Shown here: positions 32,862 through 45,443 of the stretch, piece after piece | Numbering within the stretch: position 1 is the stretch's first letter | Layout of the letters: every line of letters begins with the position of its first letter | Assembly: GCF_030296755.1 (NCBI RefSeq) | Contig: NZ_AP027741.1 | Coordinates: forward strand, 1 to 64,000 | From: Methylophaga marina | Lineage (GTDB): Bacteria > Pseudomonadota > Gammaproteobacteria > Nitrosococcales > Methylophagaceae | Direction of reading: 5' to 3' | Length of the DNA stretch: 64,000 bases | Notes under the pieces: model-generated | Told to the model about the DNA's origin: nothing | The model's database searches: none | What the model saw: the letters and a program-made list of their open reading frames with translations, nothing else | Translations under genes and position numbers: made by a program

Positions 32862-32998
32862 ATAGCCACCGATTTTCTAGACATTTATCAGCCGTTTGAA
32901 AATCGGTTTTCAAACTCGATAGGCGACAGTTGATTATTAAAATTTTATAGTCGTCTTGAGTTGTAAAGCATCTTGATGTAACCGAAGATGTCGCTACT
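32862..32998 (-). mobile_element. IS3-family transposase remnant (C-terminus)
   Basis: Read on the minus strand from 32995 the sequence gives SDIFGYIKMLYNSRR, an in-frame stop, then NNQLSPIEFENRFSNG and a stop at 32888. This is the conserved OrfB tail of IS3-family transposases (Y-I-x-x-x-Y-N-x-x-R-x ... N-x-x-S-P-x-x-F). The piece is decayed and lacks the DDE core. Its outer edge coincides with the truncation of tnsA copy 3. Confidence 0.65.
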
Positions 32999-33012
32999 TG
33001 CTTCCTGTCCAT

Positions 33013-33342
33013 GCACAATTATCAGGCGGTCAGGTCAATGATGTGGTTTATGCTCAAAGCCTAATTGCATGCGCTCTCACCGCCGAAAATGTCACTGCCG
33101 ACAAAGGCTATCATAGCGAAGCATTAAGGCATCAAGTCAAGCGCCATAATCTGAGGCCAGTAACCTCACGATTTTAAAATAATCGTATTGGCAATCAGGG
33201 TATGGAGCGGTGTTGTACCGCTAGACACCTGATTGGAAATGTCTTTGCGAGAATCAAACATTTTCAGGCTATTGCAATGCGTTATGACAAGATTTAGCGT
33301 AATTATCACGGCATGCTTATGCTTGCTTTCAGCATCATGTAG
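33013..33342 (+). mobile_element. IS5-family transposase remnant (C-terminal third)
   Basis: In one frame it reads SGGQVNDVVYAQSLIACALT, VTADKGYHSEALRHQVKR, then after a stop RIGNQGMERC and RHLIGNVFARIKHFQAIAMR, a stop, and RNYHGMLMLAFSIM. This is the IS5/IS1031-type C-terminus with the ADKGYHS and final glutamate region (E replaced by G in IGNVFARIK). Three in-frame stops show it is dead. From 33343 to the cadR gene at 33497 nothing is seen. Confidence 0.75.
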
Positions 33343-33496
33343 CTGCCTGTGCGGGTTGATTGAGTTTTGAACATCAATGATCAACAAGCCCTAGAAAAAC
33401 GTTGCGATATTTATTACCTGCTAAGAATCTAAATGAAACCTGAATCTGATCTGACAAATCTCTGTCTGTCAGCTGCGTAGGAATAACGACAACTAA

Positions 33497-33901
33497 TTAG
33501 GAATGTATCTTTGGATCACTAATTTCAGCAAGAACACCACACGTCTCAATTTCCCGCTCATTGCTACAACTCGCTCTTAGTGAAACAAGTTGATTCTCAA
33601 GCGCTTGCAGAGAAGTTATCTGGGTTCGCACGTCAGATATGTGGTCATCGAGCAAGCTATTAATTGCGGAACAAGGTTGATGCGGATGTTTCTGGTAGCT
33701 TAGGAGTTCGTGAATTTCTACGAGTGACAGATCCAGTTTTCGGCAGCGCCGTATAAAGGTGAGCTGCTCTCCATGCATCTTCGTATAACTACGATAACCG
33801 TTCTCTTGTCGATCAGGCGGTGACAACAATCCTTGCTGTTCATAGAAGCGGATTGTCTGTGTTTCGATCCCTACCAACTGCGCCAATTGTCCAATACGCA
33901 T
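33497..33901 (-). CDS. cadR: Cd(II)/Pb(II)-responsive MerR-family regulator (CadR/PbrR type)
   Basis: Starting at 33901 (MRIGQLAQLVG, the usual family start) the protein has 134 residues: a winged-helix DNA-binding domain ending RRCRKLDLSLVEIHELL, a coiled-coil dimer helix, and a metal loop. Cys77 (HQPCSAIN), Cys112 (RASCSNERE) and Cys121 (IETCGVL) match the cysteine trio of CadR/PbrR/ZntR proteins. No His-rich tail is present. The divergent promoter immediately upstream has a matching 19-bp spacer operator, so it should control the cytochrome and CDF genes and perhaps itself. Confidence 0.88.
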   Translation of the reverse strand: MRIGQLAQLVGIETQTIRFYEQQGLLSPPDRQENGYRSYTKMHGEQLTFIRRCRKLDLSLVEIHELLSYQKHPHQPCSAINSLLDDHISDVRTQITSLQALENQLVSLRASCSNEREIETCGVLAEISDPKIHS

Positions 33902-33932
33902 CTCCCGGCCCCCCAACATTTATTTTTCTCTA

Positions 33933-33963
33933 TTGACCTTATAGTAACTATATGGTTTTTAAT
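33933..33963 (+). promoter_or_regulatory. MerR-type operator/promoter reading toward the cytochrome gene
   Basis: A -35 TTGACC (33933-33938) and a -10 TTTAAT (33958-33963) are separated by 19 bases, the overlong spacer that MerR-family activators correct by twisting DNA. The spacer carries a dyad ACCTTATAGTAACTATATGGT split here into ACC-TATAG and CTATA-GGT halves, nearly the CadR/PbrR site. The promoter faces right, toward the genes at 34052 and 34865. Confidence 0.85.
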
Positions 33964-34051
33964 ATTCTTCATCAAGCTTCATTTACTGAATACGAAGGTC
34001 AAAATAGATTTCAGGTGCTACAGAGTTCAACATTACTAGAGGTAAACACTC

Positions 34052-34666
34052 ATGAATAAGCGCAATCGTATGTTACTTGGCAGTACGGTAACCGTAATGG
34101 CTACTTCACTAACTGCATTACCTGTCATGTCAGCTGATAAGACCCCCTTTGAATCGCGTGAGATTCAACGCCCTGCCGATAATGGTCAAAAAATCGCCCA
34201 AGCTATGTGTGGTACCTGTGGTGGAAGTTGGGAAGGACGCTGCGGTGGTATGAAGGGAGGGATGATGCCTAATGCCTCTGGTACGGTGGAATTACCTGAA
34301 CTGAACTCGGCCGGGGCGCGGCTGATTAAGCAGTACTGCATGCAGTGCCATGCATCACCAACCCCTAAACAGCATACGGCTCCAGCTTGGCCGACCATCG
34401 TGGCTCGCATGAATACGCGCATGCAATGGATGAGCAGCAATAATAAAGCAATGAATATCAAGGCGCCTACAGAAAACGAGCTGCGCACAATCACAGCCTA
34501 CCTGCAAAAGCATGCTGCACAGCCATCGGATGCAAATACACAAGGGCCACAAGAACCCCTTGTCCCAGGGAAATCAGCTATCGAAATTCTCAAGGACCGT
34601 TATGCACGGGGAGAAATCGACCGTAAGGAATACTTACGCATGCTCGAAGATTTGAATAAACGTTAG
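34052..34666 (+). CDS. Secreted cytochrome c with C-terminal SHOCT domain
   Basis: The 204-residue protein starts with a signal peptide (cleavage about MSA-DK). A Cys/Gly/Met-rich stretch (MCGTCGG, RCGGMKGGMM) that could bind metal precedes a single haem site CMQCH at 96-100, with Met residues further on (RMNTRMQWM) that could be the sixth ligand. The C-terminal 28 residues (AIEILKDRYARGEIDRKEYL) are a SHOCT domain, a short amphipathic motif usually at the end of membrane or oligomeric proteins. A GAGGT ribosome site stands before the ATG at 34052. A CadR-type promoter lies directly upstream. Why a cytochrome is under heavy-metal control is unclear; an electron carrier for metal-stressed respiration is one guess. 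Confidence 0.75.
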   Translation: MNKRNRMLLGSTVTVMATSLTALPVMSADKTPFESREIQRPADNGQKIAQAMCGTCGGSWEGRCGGMKGGMMPNASGTVELPELNSAGARLIKQYCMQCHASPTPKQHTAPAWPTIVARMNTRMQWMSSNNKAMNIKAPTENELRTITAYLQKHAAQPSDANTQGPQEPLVPGKSAIEILKDRYARGEIDRKEYLRMLEDLNKR

Positions 34667-34864
34667 TGAGGACGGTATTTTCGTGAGCGATATTGGCTAT
34701 TCTGCTCAGTGTGAAATAAGGCCTTCAGCGTTCATCCCACGATTCATATTGAATTGCTGCTCACTTGGTATAGCCTCTAAAGCCATTTAAAATGGTTATC
34801 AAAGCAGTGTAAATGTACAAATAATCCCAAGAGTTTATAACTATTATCTATACACCGATGAGTA

Positions 34865-35698
34865 ATGTGTCATATGACTGAATATAGTTATGTCAGTGAA
34901 TACAAAGTTCCAAAAATGGACTGCCCTTCTGAAGAAGGTATGATCCGCATGGCATTGGATGGGATTGAACCCGGCGTCATACTTGAATTTGACACACCTA
35001 ATCGTAAAGTCCGCATCTTCCACGGAGACAATGCAACAACGATTGAGTCGCGGATGCAATCATTGGATCTAGGTGCAACGCTTGAAAAAACTGAGCCCGT
35101 ACTAGATGAAGAACTTACCAACGTACTGGATGCAGAAGAAACAAGCTCACAGCAAGAAGCGGGCATTCTAAAATGGTTACTGGCCATCAATGCCATCTTA
35201 TTCGTGACTGAATTATTTGTAGGATGGTGGGCAGAATCAACCGGGTTGATTGCGGATTCTCTTGATATGTTTGCAGACGCCGCAGTTTATGGCGTCTCCC
35301 TCTATGCCGTTGGGTATAGCGCTAATAAGAAACTGCGTGCTGCGCACTTTTCCGGTTGGTTGCAGTTGATACTTGCCGTTGGTGTCCTAGCTGAAGTCCT
35401 GCGAAGATTCCTCTATGGCAGTGAACCATTATCCAGCATTATGATCATGATGGGACTAATCGCTCTCGCTGCTAATGTGACCTGCTTACTTCTTATTGCA
35501 AAAAAACGCCATGCCGGCGCTCATATGAAAGCCAGCTGGATTTTCTCCGCCAATGATGTCATAGCCAATTCTGGCGTTATCTTGGCAGGTTTGTTGGTTT
35601 CATGGACAGGTTCACACTACCCCGACTTAATCATCGGTTTGGTGATAGGACTTATTGTGATGAATGGGGCCCGACGCATATTACAACTGCGTCACTAG
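34865..35698 (+). CDS. CDF-family cation transporter with N-terminal HMA-like domain
   Basis: Product of 277 residues (or 274 from the ATG at 34874). The N-terminus VPKMDCPSEEGMIRMALDGI is an HMA-like metal-binding domain, followed by a linker and six helices. Helix 2 has LIADSLDMFADAAVYG and helix 5 SANDVIANSGVILAG, the two places of the metal site. It lacks the long C-terminal CDF domain. It is clearly homologous to the transporter in the ISL3-type element at the right end of this window, so it may have arrived by such an element. It follows the cytochrome gene after about 200 bases with no clear terminator, and could share the CadR promoter. Confidence 0.8.
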   Translation: MCHMTEYSYVSEYKVPKMDCPSEEGMIRMALDGIEPGVILEFDTPNRKVRIFHGDNATTIESRMQSLDLGATLEKTEPVLDEELTNVLDAEETSSQQEAGILKWLLAINAILFVTELFVGWWAESTGLIADSLDMFADAAVYGVSLYAVGYSANKKLRAAHFSGWLQLILAVGVLAEVLRRFLYGSEPLSSIMIMMGLIALAANVTCLLLIAKKRHAGAHMKASWIFSANDVIANSGVILAGLLVSWTGSHYPDLIIGLVIGLIVMNGARRILQLRH

Positions 35699-35712
35699 TC
35701 CCTCAACGTTAA

Positions 35713-36600
35713 TTAGTGAGCGGATTCATCACGGCAGTATTCTTGTTTTAACTCGATCTCGATGGTGGTATGAGCCAGACTGAATGGTTTTAAAGTCTCG
35801 GCTACGGAATCTTTGATGCTGTTGTATCGCCCGTTTTCAAGGCTGCCCTCAATCACGAGATGAGCCGTCAGGACATGCTGTTCACCATCGAGCGACCAAA
35901 GGTGTTGATGATGAATGTCACTGATACCATCGATGTGTAAGAGTTTGTGTCGGATCTCATCATGCAGGTTCTTGTCGGGCACTGCCTGTAGAAAAATCTT
36001 GCCGGTTGCCCAGAAGTTACGAATCACATTGAATAAGATAAACAAGGTAAATCCGACTGATAGCAATGGATCAAGTATTGGCCAGTCCACGAATTGCAGG
36101 ATCACCGACACAACCAGTACAGCAACCCATCCCAACACGTCTTCCAGCAAATGCCAGTTCAGCACTTTTTCGTTCATCGTGCTGCCTTTGCTAATACGAT
36201 AAGCCGCAAACCCATTAATGGTCACACCCAATATGGCTAATGCGAGCATACCTTCAGTGACGGGCATCACAGGATCAGAAATACGGGGTATGGCCTGAGT
36301 GATCACCCAAATGGAACCGGCAATAAGCACAATACTGTTTAAAAAGGCACCAAATAAGGTTAAGCGGCGGTAACCGTAGGTGAACTCATTATTAGCCGTT
36401 TTCTGCCCCCAGCGTGATAACAACCAGGCACTGCCAAGAGAGAGACTATCACCCAGATCATGTACCGCATCGGCCATAATCGCGGTACTGTTGGTCAGCA
36501 GCCCGCCAATAAACTCAATGATCGTGAAGCCCAAATTCAGCAAAAACACCAGGCCAATACGTCGTGAACTCGTCTCGTCCTGACTGTTGTGATTATGCAT
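35713..36600 (-). CDS. czcD: CzcD/ZitB-type CDF cation efflux protein
   Basis: Start at 36600 follows GGAG and gives MHNHNSQDETSSRRI with a short His/Asn-rich cytoplasmic leader. The 295-residue exporter has helix-2 IMADAVHDLGDSLSLG (D-x3-H/D site) and helix-5 NWHLLEDVLGWV (H-x3-D), the Zn/Cd/Co pattern. The C-terminal domain has DIHHQHLWSLDGEQHVLTAH. It is downstream of czcA on the same strand and convergent with the other CDF gene, so it likely belongs to the czc transcript. Confidence 0.88.
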   Translation of the reverse strand: MHNHNSQDETSSRRIGLVFLLNLGFTIIEFIGGLLTNSTAIMADAVHDLGDSLSLGSAWLLSRWGQKTANNEFTYGYRRLTLFGAFLNSIVLIAGSIWVITQAIPRISDPVMPVTEGMLALAILGVTINGFAAYRISKGSTMNEKVLNWHLLEDVLGWVAVLVVSVILQFVDWPILDPLLSVGFTLFILFNVIRNFWATGKIFLQAVPDKNLHDEIRHKLLHIDGISDIHHQHLWSLDGEQHVLTAHLVIEGSLENGRYNSIKDSVAETLKPFSLAHTTIEIELKQEYCRDESAH

Positions 36601-36684
36601 AAAACACTCCAATGTACTCAACAACACAGCAATTTCTTGTGATGAGATACACCGTTGCTGGTCATATCATGACCAGCAACGGAC

Positions 36685-39809
<3,125 letters not shown>

Positions 39810-39822
39810 GTTTAACTCCGTA

Positions 39823-40971
39823 TTAGTGGGCGTGTGCCGCGCCTTCTTTTTCCAGATCAGCTTTGATGAGATAGCTGTTCTCTACGACGATTTCATCGCC
39901 TTGCCGGAGTCCGGATAACACTTCACTATATCTGCCATCAGAAATACCCAAATTCAAAGGTTTGACCTGATATTTTCCATCCGCTTTGAGAAAGGCAACT
40001 TGTGAGCCTTCATAACGTTGAATGGCACTGTTGGGGATTCTGATGTCTACGGTTTCTTGCTGGATAATGACTTGTGCTTCCACTAATAAGCCCGGAAATA
40101 GGGTTGCTTCAGTACTTTCAATGGGAACACGGGCAATTCGGTAAGGCTGGGCCTGATTATTTGGCAACAGTTGCTTGATGCTGGACTCAAACTTTCGATC
40201 GCCGTTGAGCAACTGAACTTTCTGCCCAGCTTTTATTTCAGAGGCCTGCTCAGGGAACACTTTAAGCTCCGCCCACAGTGAATTAGTATTGGTGATGGTG
40301 AATAGGGCTTGATCATTGGCAACCTCGCCTGTGCTGGCTTCTTTTGCTGTAATAGTGCCAGAGATAGGGGCATGCAAATTGTAGCTCTGCAAACTGTTAT
40401 TGGATTCCACACTCGCCAATAACTGCCCTTTTTTAACTTCATCACCAAAGTTCACATTAACGCGGGTAATTCGGCCAGGAAAACGGGCTCTGACCTGACT
40501 CACCTGATCAGGTGAAAGTACAATCCTGCCATAAAGCTTGGTCGTCAGTGATACCTCTCCGGCCAGGGCTTTCGCAGTAGCGAGGCCTTGTTGACGAGCC
40601 ATCTCATCATCAATTTCGACGTGGTTTTCGTCTTCACCTTCATGCCCGTGCCCGTGCTCATCCTCATTAGCGTTCGCGGGTGACGTCTGCTCACTCTGAG
40701 ATTCAGTTAAATTATGCGTTTGTTCGTCATGCTGATGCTGGTCGGTACTATGCGAGTCGTCTTCTTTGTGCATAGAACTTTCAGACGCTGAATCATGCTT
40801 ATGGGCATCTTCTGATTTGTGTTGTTCAGTTTGCTTATCACCATGTTCATGCTCGTTTTGAGCGATAACAGGTGATGCTAGAATTATCAGCAATAGTGCC
40901 GACAGAATTGATAGACTGCTGTTCAAGGAAAAGTTAATCCATCGTTTTTCAAACATTTTGTTCTGATACAT
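39823..40971 (-). CDS. czcB: CzcB-type periplasmic adaptor with histidine-rich N-terminus
   Basis: A 382-residue membrane-fusion protein linking CzcA to CzcC. After a signal-anchor helix (ending SPVIAQ) comes a ~80-residue stretch very rich in His, Asp, Glu and Ser (NEHEHGD, HKHDSA, HQHDEQ, EHGHGHEGEDENH) likely to bind metal. Barrel-sandwich/lipoyl halves follow (RFPGRITRVNVNFGDEVKKG and NLHAPISGTI), then the beta-barrel and membrane-proximal domains. It ends AHAH. The stop of czcC and start of czcB are five bases apart. Confidence 0.9.
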   Translation of the reverse strand: MYQNKMFEKRWINFSLNSSLSILSALLLIILASPVIAQNEHEHGDKQTEQHKSEDAHKHDSASESSMHKEDDSHSTDQHQHDEQTHNLTESQSEQTSPANANEDEHGHGHEGEDENHVEIDDEMARQQGLATAKALAGEVSLTTKLYGRIVLSPDQVSQVRARFPGRITRVNVNFGDEVKKGQLLASVESNNSLQSYNLHAPISGTITAKEASTGEVANDQALFTITNTNSLWAELKVFPEQASEIKAGQKVQLLNGDRKFESSIKQLLPNNQAQPYRIARVPIESTEATLFPGLLVEAQVIIQQETVDIRIPNSAIQRYEGSQVAFLKADGKYQVKPLNLGISDGRYSEVLSGLRQGDEIVVENSYLIKADLEKEGAAHAH

Positions 40972-40976
40972 TTTGT

Positions 40977-42274
40977 TTACTCCGTTTTAGCCAGTGGCTC
41001 TGCTGTCAGTTGCTCAATTTCAGCTTCGTATTTGAGCGCTGCTGTGGCAGCCTCGATAACAGCTCGTCTGGCGTTGAGCAAATCCTGCCTGACAGTGAGT
41101 AAATCCAAATAACTATAGAGTCCACGCTGATAACCGACGCGTGTCTGCTCCAGGCTGGTATTAAGTTTAGGGATGATGTGTTGTTGCAGCCTCTGAATGC
41201 TGGTAATGGCCTGACTACGCCCTGAATAGGCGCGATACAATTCCGTATGAAGTTGCAGCAACACGTCCTGACGCCGATAGGTCACTTCATTTCTGGCCGC
41301 CAGTGCTGCTTCTATCCTGCTCTGAGCTCGCTCCTGGCTGAACAGGGGCATAGAAATGCCTGCAACCAGGGCTGAATCATCAATACCTTCATCTCGTCGT
41401 ATCCCGACTGACCAGGTCAGATCAGCAACTTGCTGGGTGCGAGCCAGTCGGACTTCGGCATCACGAACCCGCGCCTCGGCAGCAAACATTTCGATCTGTG
41501 GATTTTGTTGTGCTTTAGAGAATAAGGCATCGAACGGCATCGCTTCATTAAAGGAATAGAGTGATCCTGATACCTCATCGAAAGCAGGCTGGTAGCTGCC
41601 CCACAAGTTAGCCAGTGCCATTCGGTGCGACTCAAACTGTCGCTGCTCTGCAAGCAGGGTCAACTCTGCTTGTTGAACTGAAGCTTCAGCACGGCCCAGG
41701 TCGGCCTTAGGCGCCACAGCAGCACTGACACGCCGGTTGACTTCTTTTAATGTCGTTTGCGCGAGTTCCAGTCCTACTTCTGCTAGTTTTACTCGCTCCT
41801 GGCTGTTGAGCACGTTGATGAATCTTCTTGTCACTTGCCCCAGTAAATCCAGTGCTTTGACTTTGCGATCGACACGAACAACATCGCTTTGTTGTTCAAC
41901 CAAATCGACACGTGACTGGCGTTTATCGCCTAGCTCCAAAACAGATGATAATGTGACCCGTGTTTCAAGGGCTTTGATACCGCTTAGCTCCCCTGTTCCG
42001 GCGACATTTTCGACTTCAGCACCGACCACATAAGCCGGTTTAAGGTTGGCAGTTTTTTCTGCGCTTCCAGACCTTGTTGTCGTAGAGGAAAAACCTGTAA
42101 GGAAGGATGCTGTTGTAGCGTTTGTTGCATCGCTTCCCTCAGACCCAATGCCTTTTCTTGTTGCCCGGCATCAGCATAGGTAAGCGGCGCCATCGCTGCT
42201 GGGAGCAAGTAACAAACCAAAGCAAGCACAACGGGCTTACGTGAACTCTGCACGCAATCATATTGCTTTTTCAT
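40977..42274 (-). pseudogene. czcC: CzcC-type outer-membrane efflux protein, frameshifted at T6/A6
   Basis: TolC-like outer-membrane channel of the efflux system. Frame 1 (42274-41984) holds the signal peptide and start of the mature protein up to LRQQGLEAQKK; frame 2 (from about 42040 to 40977) holds the two helical repeats, with VVGAEVENVAGTGELSGIKA at its beginning. One extra base in the run at 42053-42058 yields EAQKKTANLKPAYVVGAEVE and a 432-residue protein, standard for CzcC. Gene order czcI-like, C, B, A is the usual one. Confidence 0.85.
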
Positions 42275-42338
42275 GAAAGAAATCCTGTATATCTGTGAAC
42301 AACGGACTCAGATCGAGTCCGCGTGAAATGTCAGCAGA

Positions 42339-42698
42339 TCAGGATTTAGGAGGGCGGTACATACTGACTGAAAAGTCAGTGACAGAAGCTAGCTGGTAGG
42401 GATAATAAAAGTTTTCCGGACTCGGATAAACTTCGATGTTTGAATTGGTGTTTATAGCGATAAAGTGTGAGCAGTGGCAGTGCATACACAAAACACAACT
42501 CTCAGCAGGATCAGAAGAGGGTGAATTGTGTTCACCGCCGAGTTGAACCTGGTCTTGGTGGCTGTCATTGAATTCATTATTGCTAAGGTGTTGCTCAGAT
42601 GCATGCTCTGGCACAACATTGTGAACGTCAGCCGCAACAATGCCTGATTGAATGACAATCATCAGAATAAGCACTTTTACGAAAGAATGGACTGACAT
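42339..42698 (-). CDS. CzcI-like small periplasmic protein
   Basis: A 119-residue exported protein with signal peptide (cleavage near VAA) and a Cys/His cluster SCVLCMHCHCSHF at about residues 67-79, ending FSVSMYRPPKS. Location directly before czcC, small size and a metal-binding Cys/His cluster match CzcI-type proteins that modulate czc expression. Sequence similarity to characterised CzcI is weak by eye, so the name rests on context. Confidence 0.6.
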   Translation of the reverse strand: MSVHSFVKVLILMIVIQSGIVAADVHNVVPEHASEQHLSNNEFNDSHQDQVQLGGEHNSPSSDPAESCVLCMHCHCSHFIAINTNSNIEVYPSPENFYYPYQLASVTDFSVSMYRPPKS

Positions 42699-43010
42699 TA
42701 GTTTAGCTATTTATGATCACAATTATCTCTACGACATGCCTATTATGAATCAGTTCCAACTATGAATACAACTTTTTTGATTTTTCTCTGCTTGTCTAGG
42801 TTTTTTTGCTAATACGCTAGTTTGTAATCGAATCATGCTATTTACGACACACTTTGCTTTTCATTAATATACGTCAATAAAAATAGCCGCTGAACATTGT
42901 TATGAGTCAGGTTGGTGCTGATTGAACTCCTACAGGGATACAAGACTGAGCACCATCAGGAATGGTGCTCAGCCAAGTCCGAATTTTTAAGCTTCATGAC
43001 TTGCTCAGCG

Positions 43011-43142
43011 CTATTTAGCTGCTTTGATTGCTTTTCTGGCAAGTCGGTCGGCAGCGCCCTTGGCATCGGCATTTTTGATTTGTTTAAGGTTTACTGGAGC
43101 ACCAATAATGATCACGCCACCCATTCCGGCACCTCAGTGTGG
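43011..43142 (-). pseudogene. Pseudoazurin remnant (C-terminal ~40 residues)
   Basis: Minus-strand codons read C-V-P-H-stop-G-A-G-M, then GGVIIIGAPVNLKQIKNADA and KGAADRLARKAIKAAK before the stop at 43011. The Cys, His and Met positions (0, +3, +8) equal the copper ligands of pseudoazurin, and the tail matches its two C-terminal helices. In-frame TGA and TAG codons and loss of the N-terminal beta-sandwich show decay. The piece overlaps the stop end of the small gene at 43179 only in neighbourhood, not in frame. Between 42699 and 43010 I see no gene. Confidence 0.6.
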
Positions 43143-43178
43143 AACACATTTCTAAGACCACGGCACTTATTCAACTGC

Positions 43179-43466
43179 TCAACGCCCTCTATAAGGTGTT
43201 TTACCTGGGGGGCCACGCCTAATACTCTTGGTTTTGGCGTCAGATTTTGATTGTTGGCCCTTTTCAGTTTTGTGTTCCATGTAACGGCGGGGACCTTTCC
43301 CGGGTGGACCATACGGATGCTTATGTTTTGCCTCGGCAGGTTGAATAATTACTTTGTCAGAATTTGTCGATGAGCTGCGTGAAGTGTCAGCATTGACAAT
43401 ACTGTAAGACATCGTCAATAAAATACCTAAGAACATTCCAGCCCAATATTTAAACTGTGTTTTCAT
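43179..43466 (-). CDS. Small secreted basic protein of unknown function
   Basis: A 95-residue protein with a signal peptide (ILLTMSYSIVNA-D). The mature part is rich in Lys, His, Pro and Gly, with a repeated GPPGKGPRR / GPPGKTPYR motif and KHKHPYGPP. GAGG lies ten bases before the ATG. Such short, basic, Pro/Gly-rich exported proteins are seen in metal-resistance islands, but no family is recognised. Metal or surface binding through His/Lys is a guess. Confidence 0.5.
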   Translation of the reverse strand: MKTQFKYWAGMFLGILLTMSYSIVNADTSRSSSTNSDKVIIQPAEAKHKHPYGPPGKGPRRYMEHKTEKGQQSKSDAKTKSIRRGPPGKTPYRGR

Positions 43467-43603
43467 GGTTATTTACCTCGAGTTAATGGGTGCAAGACCC
43501 AGTTTTCCTATTCTTTTAGACAATTATTTTTAATCGCTCATTCCGTAGTGTGTGCATTAATTAATGCAGAGCTGATTTTTTAATCAGCCCTGCATATTGT
43601 CAG

Positions 43604-43705
43604 TTACTTGACTTCAGTGATGACATAACCTTGTTCTACTTTCATAAACTCGAAATCAACAGTTTCTCCCACCTTAAGCTTAGTGAGTAAAGCCTCATCT
43701 TTAAC
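43604..43705 (-). pseudogene. CusF-like copper-binding protein, C-terminal fragment cut by IS
   Basis: Minus-strand codons up to the stop at 43604 give VKDEALLTKLKVGETVDFEF and MKVEQGYVITEVK, the last strands of the CusF/CzcE-like OB-fold family. The frame is broken exactly at 43706, where the IS3-family inverted repeat begins. The missing 5' half is not found on the other side of the IS, so a deletion accompanied or followed the insertion. Confidence 0.65.
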
Positions 43706-43769
43706 TGTAGTGGTTTACTGATCCCGGACACCATTTTAGGAGGTACTATGACCTCCACAGAGGTGTTCA

Positions 43770-44932
<1,163 letters not shown>

Positions 44933-45055
44933 CCACTACATAATTAGTATTATTCACAATACAGTTCTCTAGTATGAAACTGTACTTGATAGCTATGGTT
45001 TACTCCTCTAGATAGGAGTAAACCATAATTCATGTGCACTCGGATCATTCAGCTA

Positions 45056-45373
45056 TTATGGTTGCTCTATTTCAAACTTTAGAGAAACGCTAACCATTTC
45101 CCAGGCGTTGAGTTTGTCAAAGATCTCTTGGGCCTCCGGGTGTAACTCTCCAGGTGCATCGATGAATTCATAAACTGAGCCAGATTCAGTGAAGCCTCTT
45201 TTGTTTTCAGCGTCATACTCTAGTACCTGACTGCTGATTCTATAAGTATTGTCATGTAGGGAATACCCAAGAAACTTTTCTATCTTTTTTCCATCTTTAA
45301 TAATCACAATGATATTCCATTCAGACATGGTTACTTGAGCTGGTGCCAATGGCATAATCATACTTATCTCCAA
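45056..45373 (-). CDS. Unknown protein, paralogue of the gene at 45932
   Basis: A 105-residue soluble protein with no recognised family. Its N-terminal half, QVTMSEWNIIVIIKDG and EKFLGYSLHDNTYRISSQV, is shared with the gene at 45932. It is predicted to be mostly beta-strand. The real start may be the ATG at 45361 (MIMPLAPAQVTM) or the one at 45373. It lies just right of the IS element, with 115 bases of A/T-rich sequence between. Confidence 0.5.
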   Translation of the reverse strand: MEISMIMPLAPAQVTMSEWNIIVIIKDGKKIEKFLGYSLHDNTYRISSQVLEYDAENKRGFTESGSVYEFIDAPGELHPEAQEIFDKLNAWEMVSVSLKFEIEQP

Positions 45374-45443
45374 TTAAAATGATGAATTTATCCAGTTGGT
45401 AACTAGACAAACCTGACAATGTATTCTTTCTAGTGTTTATGGG

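Noticed and set aside
42925..42945. CCTACA near 42930 as a matching left end for the Tn7-like elements
   Set aside because: No CATAA-type repeats lie next to it in the inverted direction.
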